Under the pieces are notes generated by a model. The model saw nothing but the letters and a program-made list of their open reading frames with translations. It was not told where the DNA came from and did no database searches. A stretch of DNA of 64,000 bases from contig OZ037765.1 in the NCBI GenBank assembly GCA_964035545.1, positions 8,010,698 to 8,074,697 on the forward strand, given 5' to 3'. This document shows, one piece after another, positions 14,786 to 28,390 of this stretch. Source of the DNA: Bugula neritina. Lineage: Eukaryota > Bryozoa > Gymnolaemata > Cheilostomatida > Bugulidae. The position numbers and the translations under genes were made by a program. The stretch's first letter is position 1, and every line of letters starts with the position of its first letter.

Positions 14786-17700
14786 ATGGATAAGAAGAGC
14801 AAACCTCCTGTTCCACCAAAACCCAAACAAATAACACATAACAGTAGAAAGTAAGTGTTGATACTTGGTAGTTTGATCTCTTACTCACTGGTATAGTCAT
14901 CCATAAGTGTTTATAGAAACATACTAGGCTTTGACTAGTATGACCTTTCTTATCTAAATTTTTAGATGTTTTACCATTACTCAACCATGCAACTATGACA
15001 TTGACAAAAATTGTTAGCAAAATATTACTTTCGTTACTTTCGTTAAACATTTATTGAGAGTGGTTTTATTTCCTTCTGTGTACCAATGAGTGCTGTTAAA
15101 AATGTAAAAATGGGTTAGTTATTTTAATATGAAAAATCAAATGCGCTGAACACATTGGTTTTATGGTTAGAGCTTTGAGTACAGGACTCTTGAAAGGTTT
15201 AAGAGTTGAAACTAGTTTGTGAACAAACAATTCTAAAATGTTCCGAAAATATCTGATATATTTTAATAAATTTTCAAATACACAAGTTATGTTTCTTTTT
15301 TTAATTAATTGTTCTCTTGTAAGATTTTTATTCAGCTAAGTTATCAGTTAGCCTTCTAAGTCTCAATTTGTTATTACTAGAAATATACTTAAAGTTTAGG
15401 AAATTCCTAAATCAATTTATATTGTTTGCTCTTAGAATTTGGGTTTGAATCTGGTTTTTGATGAACTTTCTCATATTTCTTGTAATTATTTTAAAATGTT
15501 CCAGGCACATAAATGCAGAAACAACAGTCTGTGTAAATTTATTATGCTGTTTTATCATACAACATGAATCTGTAGATCTCCAAGTATTCTGGTAGCGGAA
15601 GACCTAGAGAAACATGGCACCCACCCTACTTCTGCTGCACATGAAGCTGAGAACTCAGCAATGGTAAATAGTGCAGATAAAGCTTTGCCACCTAGCAGTA
15701 ATGAAAGTAGATTAACCACTTCCGTTTTAGCAGGTGAGGATGGCCGGTGCTTTTAATGACTTTTCTGTCTTATTAGATATTTGGCTTTTTGCTATTGGTT
15801 TAAGGGTCTAACTGTTCAATTTTAATTGGTTTGGGGCATCTTTCTATCCTAATGAAATGGTGTTATTTAATTAATCATTAATTAAACTCAGCAACAAACA
15901 AAATATAATGTAATGATACCATTTTATTTTGAAGTAAAGACCAATGCACCATTAAGGTTAGGCTAGCATTGTTTTTCTTTTAAAATTGATTATTCAACAT
16001 TGTAGCATGCTGTTTTTCACACATTATTTCTTCTGTGAACTAATTTTTAAATCTTCTCTGTATATTTAAATAAACATTACTATAAGATCATAATGTTATT
16101 AAAATATGACTAGCATTTGAACAGCATCAGTTAGTTTTCTTGAACAAAAGTTATGTTCGCTAAAATTATTTCAACAATATCTTTAATGATTTATTTTAAA
16201 TTAATCTTTATGTATGTTTTAATACTATAAGGTATACCTTTCATGACCTTGTAAATGTGTCCTTCATATGCATGAGCTTAGATTTCCCATAACAAGCCAT
16301 TTGCCAAGTATTCCTGCTCAGTCCTCTGCTGCTACGTTATTCCAACTGGCAAACAATTATGCAAATTTTTGATTCAGATTGTCCTCACACATCTTCCATT
16401 CCATCTTCTGGCAGTGACTCTGTTGCCACTAGCTCACTGTCTACGAGCCACAGCAGTACTTGTTCTCCTGCGTCTAGCATAGTTTCCACTAACCGCAGCA
16501 GTACTTCTAGCGGCGATTTTGCAAAGTCACTTGCAGATGTTAGTAATGACATTCTCTCAGGCGGCTCTACTGAAAATATTAACAATGCAAGTTTCGGAGG
16601 CAAAAATTCAAAGGTAGAAGATTCAAAAAGCATAATTGAAGAAGTAACATTACGTCCACTTCCTCGAACTAAAAAACACCTCAAATCAAAAAAATATACA
16701 AGTAATACTAATGACAAGGAAGGGGGTGTAACGGCTCGAGAAAAAGAAATCTCCACCACAGATAAAAGGAGTTCCAAGCCTCCTCAAGGCGCTTTCATGT
16801 CTGCTCTTGGTGACTTGTTATCAAGTAGTGGTGGAAGGGAAATATCAATAAAAAGATCGAGTCGTCGGCCTACACCCCGACCACGCAGCAAATCTGTCAC
16901 TGAGGTTGCTGAGGACGAGGATTCAAACTTGCAAACTGTAGAAACATCAAAATCTGCTCGTAATGTATATCGAAGTGAAAGAGCACAAGATTCTCCAACA
17001 CCCAAACCTAGAAACAGTAAACATTTGCACAACTCTGCGAAAGAATCACCCGAGAGAAATTCAGCTGCCAAGTCAATGAGTGGCGGTGGTGTAACAGATG
17101 TATCTGTCGATAATCAAAGTAAGAGTGATGACCTTTCAAAAGTAAACAGTCCACAGTTATGGAGAGGAAGACAGGCTGCATCTCTATTAGACCATGCCAA
17201 GTTCACACCAATAGCTAACAAAAACACCTCAGTCAGTAGAACTCACAGTTCGCCGCTGGTTAGGAATAACCAAAAAATCAAACCTAATCGCCCAACTGCT
17301 CCACCTCCTGCCATTCCATCGAAGAACTCCTCCCCATCTGCCTCCCCATCTCTGTCTACCTCAACTGAAGGTGGAAAGCGTAAACTTGTACCATCTAGAC
17401 CACCCCCACCAGTTCCTACAACTAATACCAGTGATGTTCCAGCTCCATGTCCGGGTAACATTAAATCTGCCGCAACTGCTTCTGGCGAGGCTAAGGTCGT
17501 TAGTGAAAACTTTTACTGTGAAATTTCAGAGTGCATATATGACGAGGCAGAAGGCTCTGAGGATAATGCATGTTCATCAAGCAATTTGCAAAATTCTAGT
17601 GCTTCACCTCAGCCACCCCTGCCTTTACCACCTGACCTGCCAAATCCTGGTAAGTAAACTTGACTGTAAAAGAAAAAAGTATAGCTATATTTTGTAAATT

Positions 17701-20700
17701 CATATATATACTGCAAACAATATAATGCATTGCTTTTATTTCATGTAGAAAAATGAAATGGTAAAGTTTTTCAATATTGAATGGGTATGATGAAATGATT
17801 TTACCCAAATAGTATGCTGCGGGTTTGCACTATTTACCTGCTTGAAATTATTAGTTTTTAATTTGCCGTCACCAAATTGATTTCCTCTAGCTTTTTTTGT
17901 TATGTAGATTTTCATTATTTCATACTGATTTTGCTCTGCTATGCAATTCATCCGAGTTGATACACTTTTTTATAAGTATTACTAGCTATATTATAGTATT
18001 ATTTCTATCCGACGATTTTCATAGTATATTTAAGTACTGGTAAATTTTAAGAATACTTTTTAACTGAACACTAATTTCAAATTTAGATAACAGCAATCTT
18101 GCTACTGATCCCGAGCCTGATGAATACATGGTACCTGTATCTAAAAAGGAAGAGTGGCCTGATATCACTGCCCCGTCTCCTAATAATAATAACCCGGGTC
18201 CTCCTACTAAATCAGACACTCTACAAAGCATGAGTAGTAACGTGTACGAGGATTTAGATTCTAGTAGCGAGGAAGATGCTCGCAACTCATTTTTGGTGCC
18301 TTCAGAAGATGTTTATTCTGACTATTTAGATGAAACTTTTGAGAATGAAGACAGTGTACAAGGTTTGATTATTATTAGATCTCCTTTGAATTCCCACTGA
18401 CATCACCTCGTATATAGATTTTAGTTTCACTGCCTGTCGTTTCTGGTCTCTCCCTAGTTATTTTGTGTTTACTCTCTAACATTCTAACATTAAAATTAAA
18501 TTACTAACATTAGTTCTGCTTCTCCTGGAATGGTTATTTCCTTTTCTATCACTGTGTAAAGTTCCAAATGTAAATTGGAATAATAATTTTTCATAGTAAC
18601 TTTTCATAGTAAAATATACTACTGTAAGTCAATGTAATTTATAGTATTAATGGATTGTAGAATCTCAGTGTTTATATTCAAATATTTTACACGTTTCCTT
18701 TGCCATAGGTTGATTATAGCATGATGCAACTGGTTTTTATCAAGTTTTGTAATCTATTAGGTTATAGTCAAACTATGAAATGAAATGTTTTGTGGAATTG
18801 ATAAAACTATCAGGAAAGTTTTACACAATAGCGTCAGAGTGAAACTGTGAAATTAGAAATTTTATGCTTTACTTATGGGATGCAATTCAAAGAGCTGTAG
18901 AAAATATAAATACCTTTAGTGCCAAACTGCATGTGCATATATGTTTACAGTTGAAAGAAAGCTATAGAAAATTCCCAGTAGCAGTGTAGGTGATGAGTAC
19001 ACTGTGTATCATCGTATGAGTCATAGTCACATGTTACACGTGTTGCAAAACACCTTATAGTGTTGCTATTCACTTTGTTTAAGGAGGAAGTAGTTCTGAA
19101 AGTGAGGCTGAATCTGAAGAGACAGCAGATGTGAAGCTTGCTAAAAGGAAAGCTAAACTGTTTAATGTTGCTAAAGAGATTGTGACATCAGAAAGAGAGT
19201 TTCTGGACAAACTTGTTCTACTTAACATAGTGAGTTGGTAGATGATGGCCTGTTACTACCTTCTGTGTCTGTAATCAGTCTATATGTGTTACCCCAATAC
19301 AGGCATTACCCATGACATCCATTACCCCAATACAGGCATTACCCAATACATCCATTACCCCAATACAGGCATTACCCAATACATCCATTACCCCAATACA
19401 GGCATTACCCCAATACAGGCATTACCCAATACATCCATTACCCCAATACATGTATTACCTCAATACCATGTCCAAAATAGAAAAAATATCAAAAAGAAGT
19501 TCAAGCAAGTTGTTATTGCCATTAGTGTTGTTTGCCTTATTGGAAGAGATTAATTGGTTTAATTAATTTAATTGATTCATTTATTTGGTTTGTGCTGTAT
19601 TTTGTGAGACTCAATTTAATTTCTATTTCAATTTTTTTTATATTAATAGTGGATATGATGATTAGTAATCGCCACATGCACTGTTAATGGATGTGATTAT
19701 CGTTAATGATTGCAAAATGGTAATCTCATCATCCATCAGTCAACACTGTTCGTGTAGTGTTCTATAAATTACATTGTGATATGTTTTTCCTCCTTGAGTA
19801 TTTGCTTTGTGATTATTAGTGGCTCTATTAAATTTTAGGATTTCCGTAAATTTGTTAGCGATAAATCAGAAGAACACGGGGAGACAATCATTCCAGCATC
19901 TTCTATGAATAAAATACTTCACTATCTACCTCAAATCACCGAAATCAATGTCGAATTACTTAAAGACTTTGAAGAAAGACTAGAAAATTGGTCTGTACAA
20001 ATTTTATCTCATTTACAGTCTATATTGTATGTTTGTTGTATTTCATGTAATGAGGTTTAATTGTACTATTGAATTTCTTTTTTGTCACGATTTCAAAGAT
20101 ATATAAATATAGATGTTTGCAGGGATGACCAGTCAAAGATCGCTGATGTATTTGTCACAAAAGGTCCATTTCTCAGACTGTACACTACCTACATCAGCAA
20201 CTTTCAGTCTATGACATCAGAGCTAGATGAAGCTGTAAAGGACTACCCACTCTTTGCTGAAACTCTTAAAGATTTTGAGGTGAATTCTTGCAAAAGTAAC
20301 TCATTTTGCTGCTAGTTTTATCATTATTCATTTTATACGTGCTAATTGGAAAACATGCATTTTATTTCACATTCAAATGTTTCTTCTTGTAACCACTCGC
20401 TGCGTTTTCATGTTTTATGTACACGTCATTGCAGAGATCTGAAAGGTGCTGTAACCTACAGCTAAGGCACTACATGCTCAAACCAGTGCAGCGAATACCT
20501 CAGTACAGACTACTTCTCATAGGTAGGAGTTATTTCCCCGCGTACATCGTGTAAACATTAGTGTGTTTGTTTACTTATACTATAGTATGGTAACTATACC
20601 ATGAGCATCTTAGGCATATTCGCTGCCTTTTCAAGCTTGCATTATGCAGTGAATTTTTCATTTGTTTTTTGGAAGCAATTACATCGAATGAAACCACAAT

Positions 20701-23700
20701 CATAAGTTAATGCAAACCACAGCCACCAATTTATCCATCCCATAATGCAAAGTAATGGAAAGGCAGTGATTGCCATTTACATGCAAGGGTGTGGGTACTG
20801 AGCAGTGTTTAGAGCTGGTGATGGCACTCCCTCTTGAAAGTAGTTGAATAGTAATCACTTCCCTCACCTCTGTGAGCTAATTTTAGAAACCTCTCTCTTG
20901 GTTTGAATTAACATTACTAAGTTTGACTTCCTCTTCTAGTATTTACTAAAGCTTAATCTTGTAAACGAAAGCCGCACCTGATATAACAGTTACATTGCTA
21001 ATCATTTGCAGTAAGGTTCAGCTGCTAGGTGAATTATTGGGTTATTTGTTTTATTTTGAATAGTTTGTACTATCATATAACTAATTTATTCACTCAAATT
21101 TCTACTGGTACTGTGGGCTTGTAGCTTTACACTTTAACTAAAACTAACTTGACTTTTACAATACAGTCATGCTGTATTCTGAGGTACACATGTAATATGT
21201 TGAGTGTTTTTTGAACTCAAAAAGTGCTGCAGGTAGCAGTTTATTTGAGCAAAGTAGCCTATTTTATACTAGTCTTTTGGGGACACGTGTGAACTCTTAC
21301 GTCAGTTGTATATATACATATATTTAATGTCAAGTATATGAAACAAATTGAACAAAGTCAACTTTACCGGGCAATGCCTGTAAATTTACATTAGCCTTAG
21401 GTTGTTGGAACTCTTAAAGATATTAAGCAAGACTAAATGAAGGACTTTAGGCTAACTATCGACTGTAAATTTAGCAAAGACACCAAGCCTAGTGTTTGTC
21501 TTGCACAACCAACCACTTGGCATTTAGATTGTTTAAGTTTCTTAAGTAGCTTTAGTCAGTGTTAATTGCCTATTAATTCCTTTGAAATATCTTGTTTTCA
21601 TTATATTATGTTTTCATTAAGTCAAATTAATGTAGTAAGTAAGACATTTTATGTTTATAGAATATCAGAAATATTTAGAAGACGACTCCCCGGACCGAGA
21701 GGACACTCAAGGTAACTCCATTGTTTTCCTGAGGGTATTTATAATATGCTTGTTTTTATTATAGTCTTAGGTATTTATTTTATTTGTCAATACCTTAGAT
21801 TTGATGAAGTCTTTGGATTTCTAGGCATTCTGTAAAAGAAAATTATATTCTCCAAGTTTGTGAGTATTATTCTCGGTTGTGGTTTTAAGCATTTGGTTGT
21901 ACTTACATTTGTATTTCCAATAAAATTGCATACCATTACTCATATTTCTATGGCGTAGTTTGCAAGCTGCTAGTAAACTTCTTGTGCTATTTGCACCTTG
22001 TATTTGCTAATTACATATTTGCTTTTTTTCCTTTAGCGGCTCTCAAAGTTGTCAGTGAGGTTGCTGGTCATGCAAACGAAGCAATGAAGCAACATGTAAG
22101 CATTGGTGTCATGTTATAATATACTTATATTATATATGAATATAGCATACTATAGCAATATAAATATAGCAACACTGTGAGGATAATTATCTATGCTTAC
22201 CATGTAAATGTGATGCTCTTTTCACTTAGATGCCCATCTAATAGGCATATAGTCTTACACTGTATGTTCACACTTTATAGGATGCTCAACAAAGCATGCT
22301 GGAGCTTCAAAATCTACTTATTGGTCAATTCACAGTAATTGAGCCGTCTAGGGTGAGCATTTGTAATATATATTTGTAATGCGTAATATATGTTATTGTG
22401 AAATATGTTTGTAATATGTAATATATATTTGTAATATGTAATATATGTTACTATATGAGATATATTACTCAAACCGCAATGCTGTCAGTGTTTGTTGGTT
22501 ACTTTATGGTGATTGATGCAGAGTTTGGTGAAAAGAGGTGATGTACATAAACAATCAAGGAAAGAGCTGCAATCAAGAACTTTGTTTTTGGTAAATATAT
22601 TTTAGTTACTGTTTTGCAGATATTTATTTGTGGCTGTGTACTTCATTTTGTCTGTTTAGCATAATCAAGAGAGCATAACTCAGCAATTTTTATTTGTAAT
22701 TTGTATCAGCTAGCATCTACATTCCTATCATTATATTTTCAGGCTTTAAAGATGTGAATTTTTCCAGTTGTACTTTATTGTAATCATCTATTGTAGTCTC
22801 TATTTCTGCTTTCAAAGTCTTATCTGTAGTTATTCACAAATTAAGCTGCTCCCCATCCTTTCAGTATTGTAGTACAATGTTATCTGGTAAAGCTGTTATA
22901 ACTTCAAATTCTCATCACCATCTGTCTTGCTTATTATCTATTCAAGTGTTAAAATGGTGCTTTTGTTCTATAATTTTGCAACTTTTACTTTCTGCTATTA
23001 TGAAATGCTTTTATTTCCAATCTCATTTGTTGTCAGCTTGTTAACAATGTAACCATATCTTTGTTATTTTTGTTAGTATTTGCACATATTTTTTGCAAAT
23101 ACTGCAGTATAGTAGTAATACCATGCGCTTGATAATCCTGTACTTTAATGCCTTTGTTATGCCAAGTATTGAAAGTAATGTTTCAAATTGAGATGTTTCT
23201 GTTTTTAGTTTAATGATTATTTGGTGATCACTACGTCACAGCCAAATGGCTACTACAAGATAAACTATGTTTTGGCTCTACGGGATATGCAGGTATGGCA
23301 TTATGAGTACGACTATCTAAAGTTTTTTTTTCTTTTTGTGAGTTGAGTAAAAGAGTTTTCAGTTTTCTTGTAATAATAACTGTTCATCTTTTAAAAATAA
23401 TTATAGTGAATTTTGTGCATAATCTTATGTATTTTCACTCATCGAACTTTGTATGCCACAGTTATACCTTTGAATAAATATATTTGTAACTCAAATATCT
23501 GGTTTTGCAGGTAAAGAAACAAACAAAAGAAGAGTTTCAGAAAGAGTTTACTATAATCTCAAAGAAGAAGTCTTTCACCTCTGTAACAAAGTGAGTGTTT
23601 AGCTTGTAGCTGTATTGATTCCCCATATATATTCTTGTTGTAGCAAGCTACACTTTGCTTGTTAGGGGTAGTATTAAAATGCTTCTTCTAGAGAAACACG

Positions 23701-26700
23701 GTTGTTATGGTTTTATCTACTGAATTAAAACTAAAAGTTATATTTCAATGGTTTGATCAGTTTTATGAATGACTAGATTTAGCTTTTACTATCTGCTATA
23801 TATAGTCTAGGGTTGTGATGTGCGTTTGATTGGACCTTTTTTAGCACAGCCAAGGAGAGAGATGACTGGGTGAAGACACTTGAAGACACCATTAATGAAA
23901 ATGAAAGAAAATTGGGTAAATAATAGTTTTATATTTACTCAAGTTTAGGGTCACTCTCCCTGTGTGAAACCTCTGATGAAAAAGGGTTCTTTTAAATCGA
24001 GCTAAGGGCTTATTCAAAGGTGACAAAAAAGCAATTACAACTGAATGCTCTTCCTAACATCACCAATGGCCTTTCCTGGGGTTAGAACCAATGTCTTCGT
24101 GCTTACAAGGCAAACGCTCTAACCCCTAGACCACGGCTTCTCCCTGTAAATTAAAACTTTATCCTTCTATAAGTTAACATGCTTAGATTAAGTGCTACAG
24201 TGGGTTTTACAGGCACTGTGTAGAACTATCCCGAGCATGTCTTATGTTCACAGGTACATACAGACAAGGATTGATGGAAAGCACAGGTAGCAGAGAGTAT
24301 GTGCTTGGTGAAGTGGCGCCTGTCTGGATACCAGACAAACGTGTCACCATGTGTATGAAATGCAATGTCAGCTTCACTACTTTCAATAGAAGACATCATT
24401 GTAGAGCCTGTGGCCAAGTATGTCTCATTGCCAACTCACTACATCAACCATGCACTGCATATACATTGTATTTAATTGCATTAACAAGTAGCTTACCTAG
24501 TGCTGTAGGAGTTGCACCCCTCAGCTTACTAAAGTAGGCCCGCAGTAGTATTTATTGCTTAGAAACTTGCATGAGCTTTTTTCGAAAACTTAATTAATTT
24601 GGTTTGGACATTTAAATCTTCTTTTAAAGGTGGAAAAAGCCAGCAGTCAAGTGTTTAGCTAGTCACTGTGCCATATTGTTAGTTAAATGTCTGCATAGTT
24701 TATTTAGGTTTCGCTAGAACACTAGTTTCTTTAACTTCTCACCTGGTTTAGCCGTACATAGTATTGACTGTTAGTACAGCTCTGCTCATATGTTAGTGAG
24801 AGCATGTATTCACTTTGGCTATTCTCCTAGGTTCTGTGTGGTGCATGCTCTGCACTGAAGGCACCTCTTAAGTATCTAGATAATAAGCAAGACAGAGTGT
24901 GTGAAGCATGCTATGACAAGCTCCTTGAAGGTAGCATACAATACTACTCAATTATATAATAAAAAGTTCTCTATGATACTTTATTCCAATTCTTAAACAG
25001 AGGTTGCAAATAAAAGCCATGTTACAATATATTGAAAGGGTTCCAAAATGCTTAGGTTTGTGTTTTCTTACAGCTGCTACTCAATCCTCACAGAACTTGA
25101 AGGTACCAGGATTTTCAGTCAAAACCCGTCAGACTGTTAGAGCTTCTCCTCGTCTTAAACCTAAAGTTTTACAAGAGGTTTGTATGAGTCTCTAAGTTTC
25201 TAGTTAAAATATCATTCCGTCTTATTATTATACAGAGGTGAATTGGAAGAAAAGGGCAAACTTTGCAATAAATGGTTAAAGGATGTCTTATGATATTTTT
25301 ATTTTGAGCTTTTCTGTTTCCCTCCATTGTCAAATATTATGTACAGTGTAAAAATTCTTGGCTGGTTAAAAGTAATGACTATTATGCTTACAGAAAGTTG
25401 GCAGAAAATCTTCTCTATGTTTTCAGTGTTAAAGTGGCTGCTGTTAACATTAGTTGCAGCTGCGCTCCCTTCAAATAAGGACCATTTCGAGTAAATCAAC
25501 TCTTTAACTCTATTCTTTATCCAACTGGTGATTACTAAAATATAACCAAACAATTTGGTTTTAGTAGCTGCTCTGTGTTTGTTTTCACTTCACTTGGTCT
25601 GCATTAAGTATTTCTCAATTTAATTCATTAGACACAAAAGTTCAGAGCCACATGTTTTTGTCAATTTCCAATGATATTAAAATGAAAATTGCAATTATTT
25701 TATTTTATGTGCTCTATTGTGATTGGTAACTATATGAAAAATGATAGCTGCTAGATTATGAGAGGATTAAATCGAATTATACTTCAACCATAAGCTATAG
25801 CTAAAGTTTATCATCAATATTTACTGTCGTAACTGATATTCCTTACCTGCTGTGAAATGTTTCAGTCAGCTAGTATCAAATCATCTCGGCTTATTAAACC
25901 AATTTCAACTGTGTAGAACTTTTCCCATCGATGGAACAGTTAGATCTCATAATTCGACCAGTGAAAACGTACAACCTAAAGTAGCTTAACAAAACTCAAG
26001 CTGCTGAGATGTGTGATACACTCATAATTTAGACAATCTGCCTAACAAGAGATGTGCGCAGATCAGCTTGTGATTTGTTTATGTTGAACTCAATGTTCTC
26101 TAGTAGATGTTTCACTTGCAGGTGCACGCTAATGATGAGGGAGAGATCAGTGGATACATGAACGTCCAAAATAAGAAGAAACAATGGGAGCAATACTGGT
26201 TTGTCATCAAAGATAAAGTTTTGTACAGGTACAAGGCTTGCGAAGATACATCGGCCATAGGTAAGGGTTTCCAAGAAAAATATCTTTTAATGTGAAAATA
26301 GGAATGTGTGGATGACTCTAAAAATATTCTAAATTTATGTGTAGCTTTATGTCACAAATTTAAAACTTATGAGTTGTATCCATTAGTTTGAGTTCACTTA
26401 TGTTTTAAGAAGAGCAGTTAGATCAATAGTGCAGTGTTATTATTAACACTATATGGTATAAACAGTCAACAACTGTTCCTATACTCATGGCAAATACACA
26501 TTACACAGTCTACCTATAGTTTTCAGTGATGTAGCTCTCTACTTGTTTTGCCATTTTTGTTTCAATAATTTTAGTACATGATATATTTTTTAGATAAGTT
26601 GTTTTCGCAACTTCATTTTGCATATTACTTACAGATAGTAAACCATTGCTGGGCTATAAAGTATCCAAGATCAGCACTTCCTCTGAAGGGTTTGACAAGA

Positions 26701-27330
26701 GTGTTATGTTCAGGCTCGATCATGATTCAACAAACATTAGTGCAATGGTGTTCAAAATAGAGACAGAGAATACAGCTGACAGGTAAATTCCACACTTACT
26801 AATTTAATACATTTCAAACATATTTAAATTATTTTTATTTTCATCTCTGTAGTGATAAAAGTCAGTAGATCAAACCATGTGTGCCTTGCTAAATATAGTC
26901 TCTAGTATGAATTAAAATGACTTCTCTGTATACTATTTGCTCAAAAGTTGCATTTTGCTGCATATTGGGTAAATGTTAGATTTTTTCCAGCATGTCTTTA
27001 ATAGATCAAAAAATTGAATTCATGCCTAATGAGTGGTATGTGCTTTTATTACTGTTTAGTGTGTTAGTAGTGCATTTTAGCAATTACTTTATTCATTTTT
27101 ATGATGTTGCCATAACTATATATAATGTCCTACAGAATTATCTATAGTTATAGCTGGAGGCTGTCTTAAATATTATTTTTGAGTTTGTAATAGTAATTAT
27201 ATAAGTATACTACCAAGTATACAGATATATATACTATATACATACTTGTAAAACTCTTATGAAACAGTGTTTATTTTTTCTGACAATTTGTAGATGGATC
27301 GAGACAATGACTGAGAGCACGAAAGCCTAA
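14786..27330 (+). CDS. FYVE, RhoGEF and PH domain protein (FGD5/FGD6-like)
   Basis: Predicted Cdc42/Rho-family guanine-nucleotide exchange factor acting at phosphoinositide membranes. Exons: 14786-14850, 15576-15733, 16378-17649, 18087-18362, 19084-19229, 19839-19990, 20123-20279, 20435-20522, 21661-21711, 22037-22095, 22281-22352, 22522-22590, 23209-23292, 23511-23590, 23845-23915, 24254-24417, 24831-24930, 25074-25177, 26122-26260, 26635-26782, 27294-27330. Total 3492 bases, 1163 residues. Order: disordered Ser/Pro-rich N-terminus (1-600, one exon of 424 codons) with SH3-ligand-like runs such as RPPPPVP and PPLPLPP; DH (about 610-830); PH1 (about 833-933); FYVE (about 950-1025, with WIPD and RRHHCRACG, then CGAC and CEAC); PH2 (about 1060-1163). 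The N-terminal KPPVPPKPK and the PH2 C-terminal RWIETM block resemble FGD5/FGD6 more than FGD1-4. The paralogue choice is my inference. Confidence 0.93.
19289..19454 (+). repeat. 33-bp minisatellite in an FGD-gene intron
   Basis: About five copies of a 33-base unit built from a 17-base half (TTACCCCAATACAGGCA) and a related 16-base half (TTACCCAATACATCCA). The half-units vary by one or two bases, and one extra 17-base half is inserted at 19388-19404. It lies between exons 19084-19229 and 19839-19990. The overlapping reading frames are repeat artefacts. Confidence 0.9.
22358..22455 (+). repeat. TTTGTAATATRTAATATATR tandem repeat
   Basis: Imperfect AT-rich tandem repeat of about 20 bases in the intron just after exon 22281-22352. 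About four to five degenerate copies. Confidence 0.55.
23938..24145 (-). mobile_element. tRNA-derived SINE, copy 1
   Basis: Minus-strand SINE in an FGD-gene intron. Its 5' head (ending at 24145) has a tRNA-like A box around TGGTCTAGGGG and a decayed B box (GGTTCTAACCC instead of GGTTCGAACCC). The central block around GGCCATTGGTGATGTTA is shared with the other three copies. This is the most diverged of the four, and I saw no convincing target-site duplication. Confidence 0.8.
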
Positions 27331-28205
27331 AATTTACCTTTAAAAACAAAGGCGTTTTTTGTTCTTCCATGTACATAATTAATTTTTTAGCTTGATTGTG
27401 CATTTTATTTATTTTTGTGAATATTTGCTGATATTTTCATCTTTATAATCAGATTTATGCAAGTGAATTTGCTCACAACGATAACAATTCTAGTTTCTAT
27501 TTAATGTGTAAAGGATATTGGTGCCAAAAGGAAGTTCTTAAAAAGTGACTTATTTATGTAACCGACATTTATTATAATATTTTTTATTTTAAATACCATA
27601 AATTACAATGTATATTTGATATTAGCTCTTATATGGAATTTTTTCTAAACTACTTGATATGCAGGACCATATCGAACAATACTTTAAACTAAGGGTTTTT
27701 CTTAATTCTGTAGACATAATGCTTTTTGTTACATAATGCTGTACTTATTAGATATTACTAATACCAACAATCATGTTAAAATCGTTATTCAAATCACTCC
27801 AATAAATTTTATAGTTTTAACTGTGTTCCATTTTCTATTAGTGTCGGATACTTGCAAGTTGCAATGTGGGAGGAGAGCATTATCAAATTGACAAAATAAT
27901 GTTCCTTTTAAATATCGGACAGTACAGTTAGAATAAAGTACCGCTAGTGTTTACTAGAGTTAGTGTTGAGAGCTATGAGTGCTTATCACTACTTTCAGGT
28001 GCTTTTTACATTCATTCATCAATATCTTCACACGCGTGTAATTGCATTCCTATTGTTCTACTATTGTTTACGCTTGAATAATGCTCATAATATGTCATGC
28101 CAGCATGGATTAAATCGTTTACAAGCCTGGTGTCTCTTAGCAACTTCTCAGTTTGACCAATCGTTGGACTCGACACAACGCTTCGTTAGCGGTTTGTAGA
28201 AATAA
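27331..28205. other. FGD-gene 3'UTR and intergenic spacer
   Basis: AT-rich, without a credible gene. AATAAA at 27801-27806 is a candidate poly(A) signal for the FGD-type gene. The last part (27960-28200) is less AT-rich and probably belongs to the upstream region of the elongase gene. Confidence 0.45.
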
Positions 28206-28295
28206 TATAAAAGTTCTAGCTTTCAGTGCATTTATTCACCAAATCGTGCAAGTTGTGCATCTGAGCGCGTGCTGGATCAAACGAAGTTTACTAAG
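28206..28295 (+). promoter_or_regulatory. Putative elongase TATA box and non-coding first exon
   Basis: TATAAAA at 28206-28212 is followed about 85 bases later by an excellent donor, CTAAG|GTAAGA, with the exon ending at 28295. A matching acceptor (TTTTTGTATAG) ends at 33625, just upstream of the elongase ATG at 33692. The interval is richer in CpG than its surroundings. I infer a 5'UTR exon of the elongase, with the mobile element at 28391-33576 inside the intervening intron. Unproven without RNA data. Confidence 0.38.
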
Positions 28296-28390
28296 GTAAG
28301 ATGGCTCAGCAATAATATATTTTTGACTTGATAAATATAATTATAAAACATATTCTACAATCAAAATTATTGTAGTGATCATAATTATTA

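Noticed and set aside
19289..19454. CRISPR-like array
   Set aside because: Units are contiguous 33-base tandem copies without unique spacers, in an animal intron.
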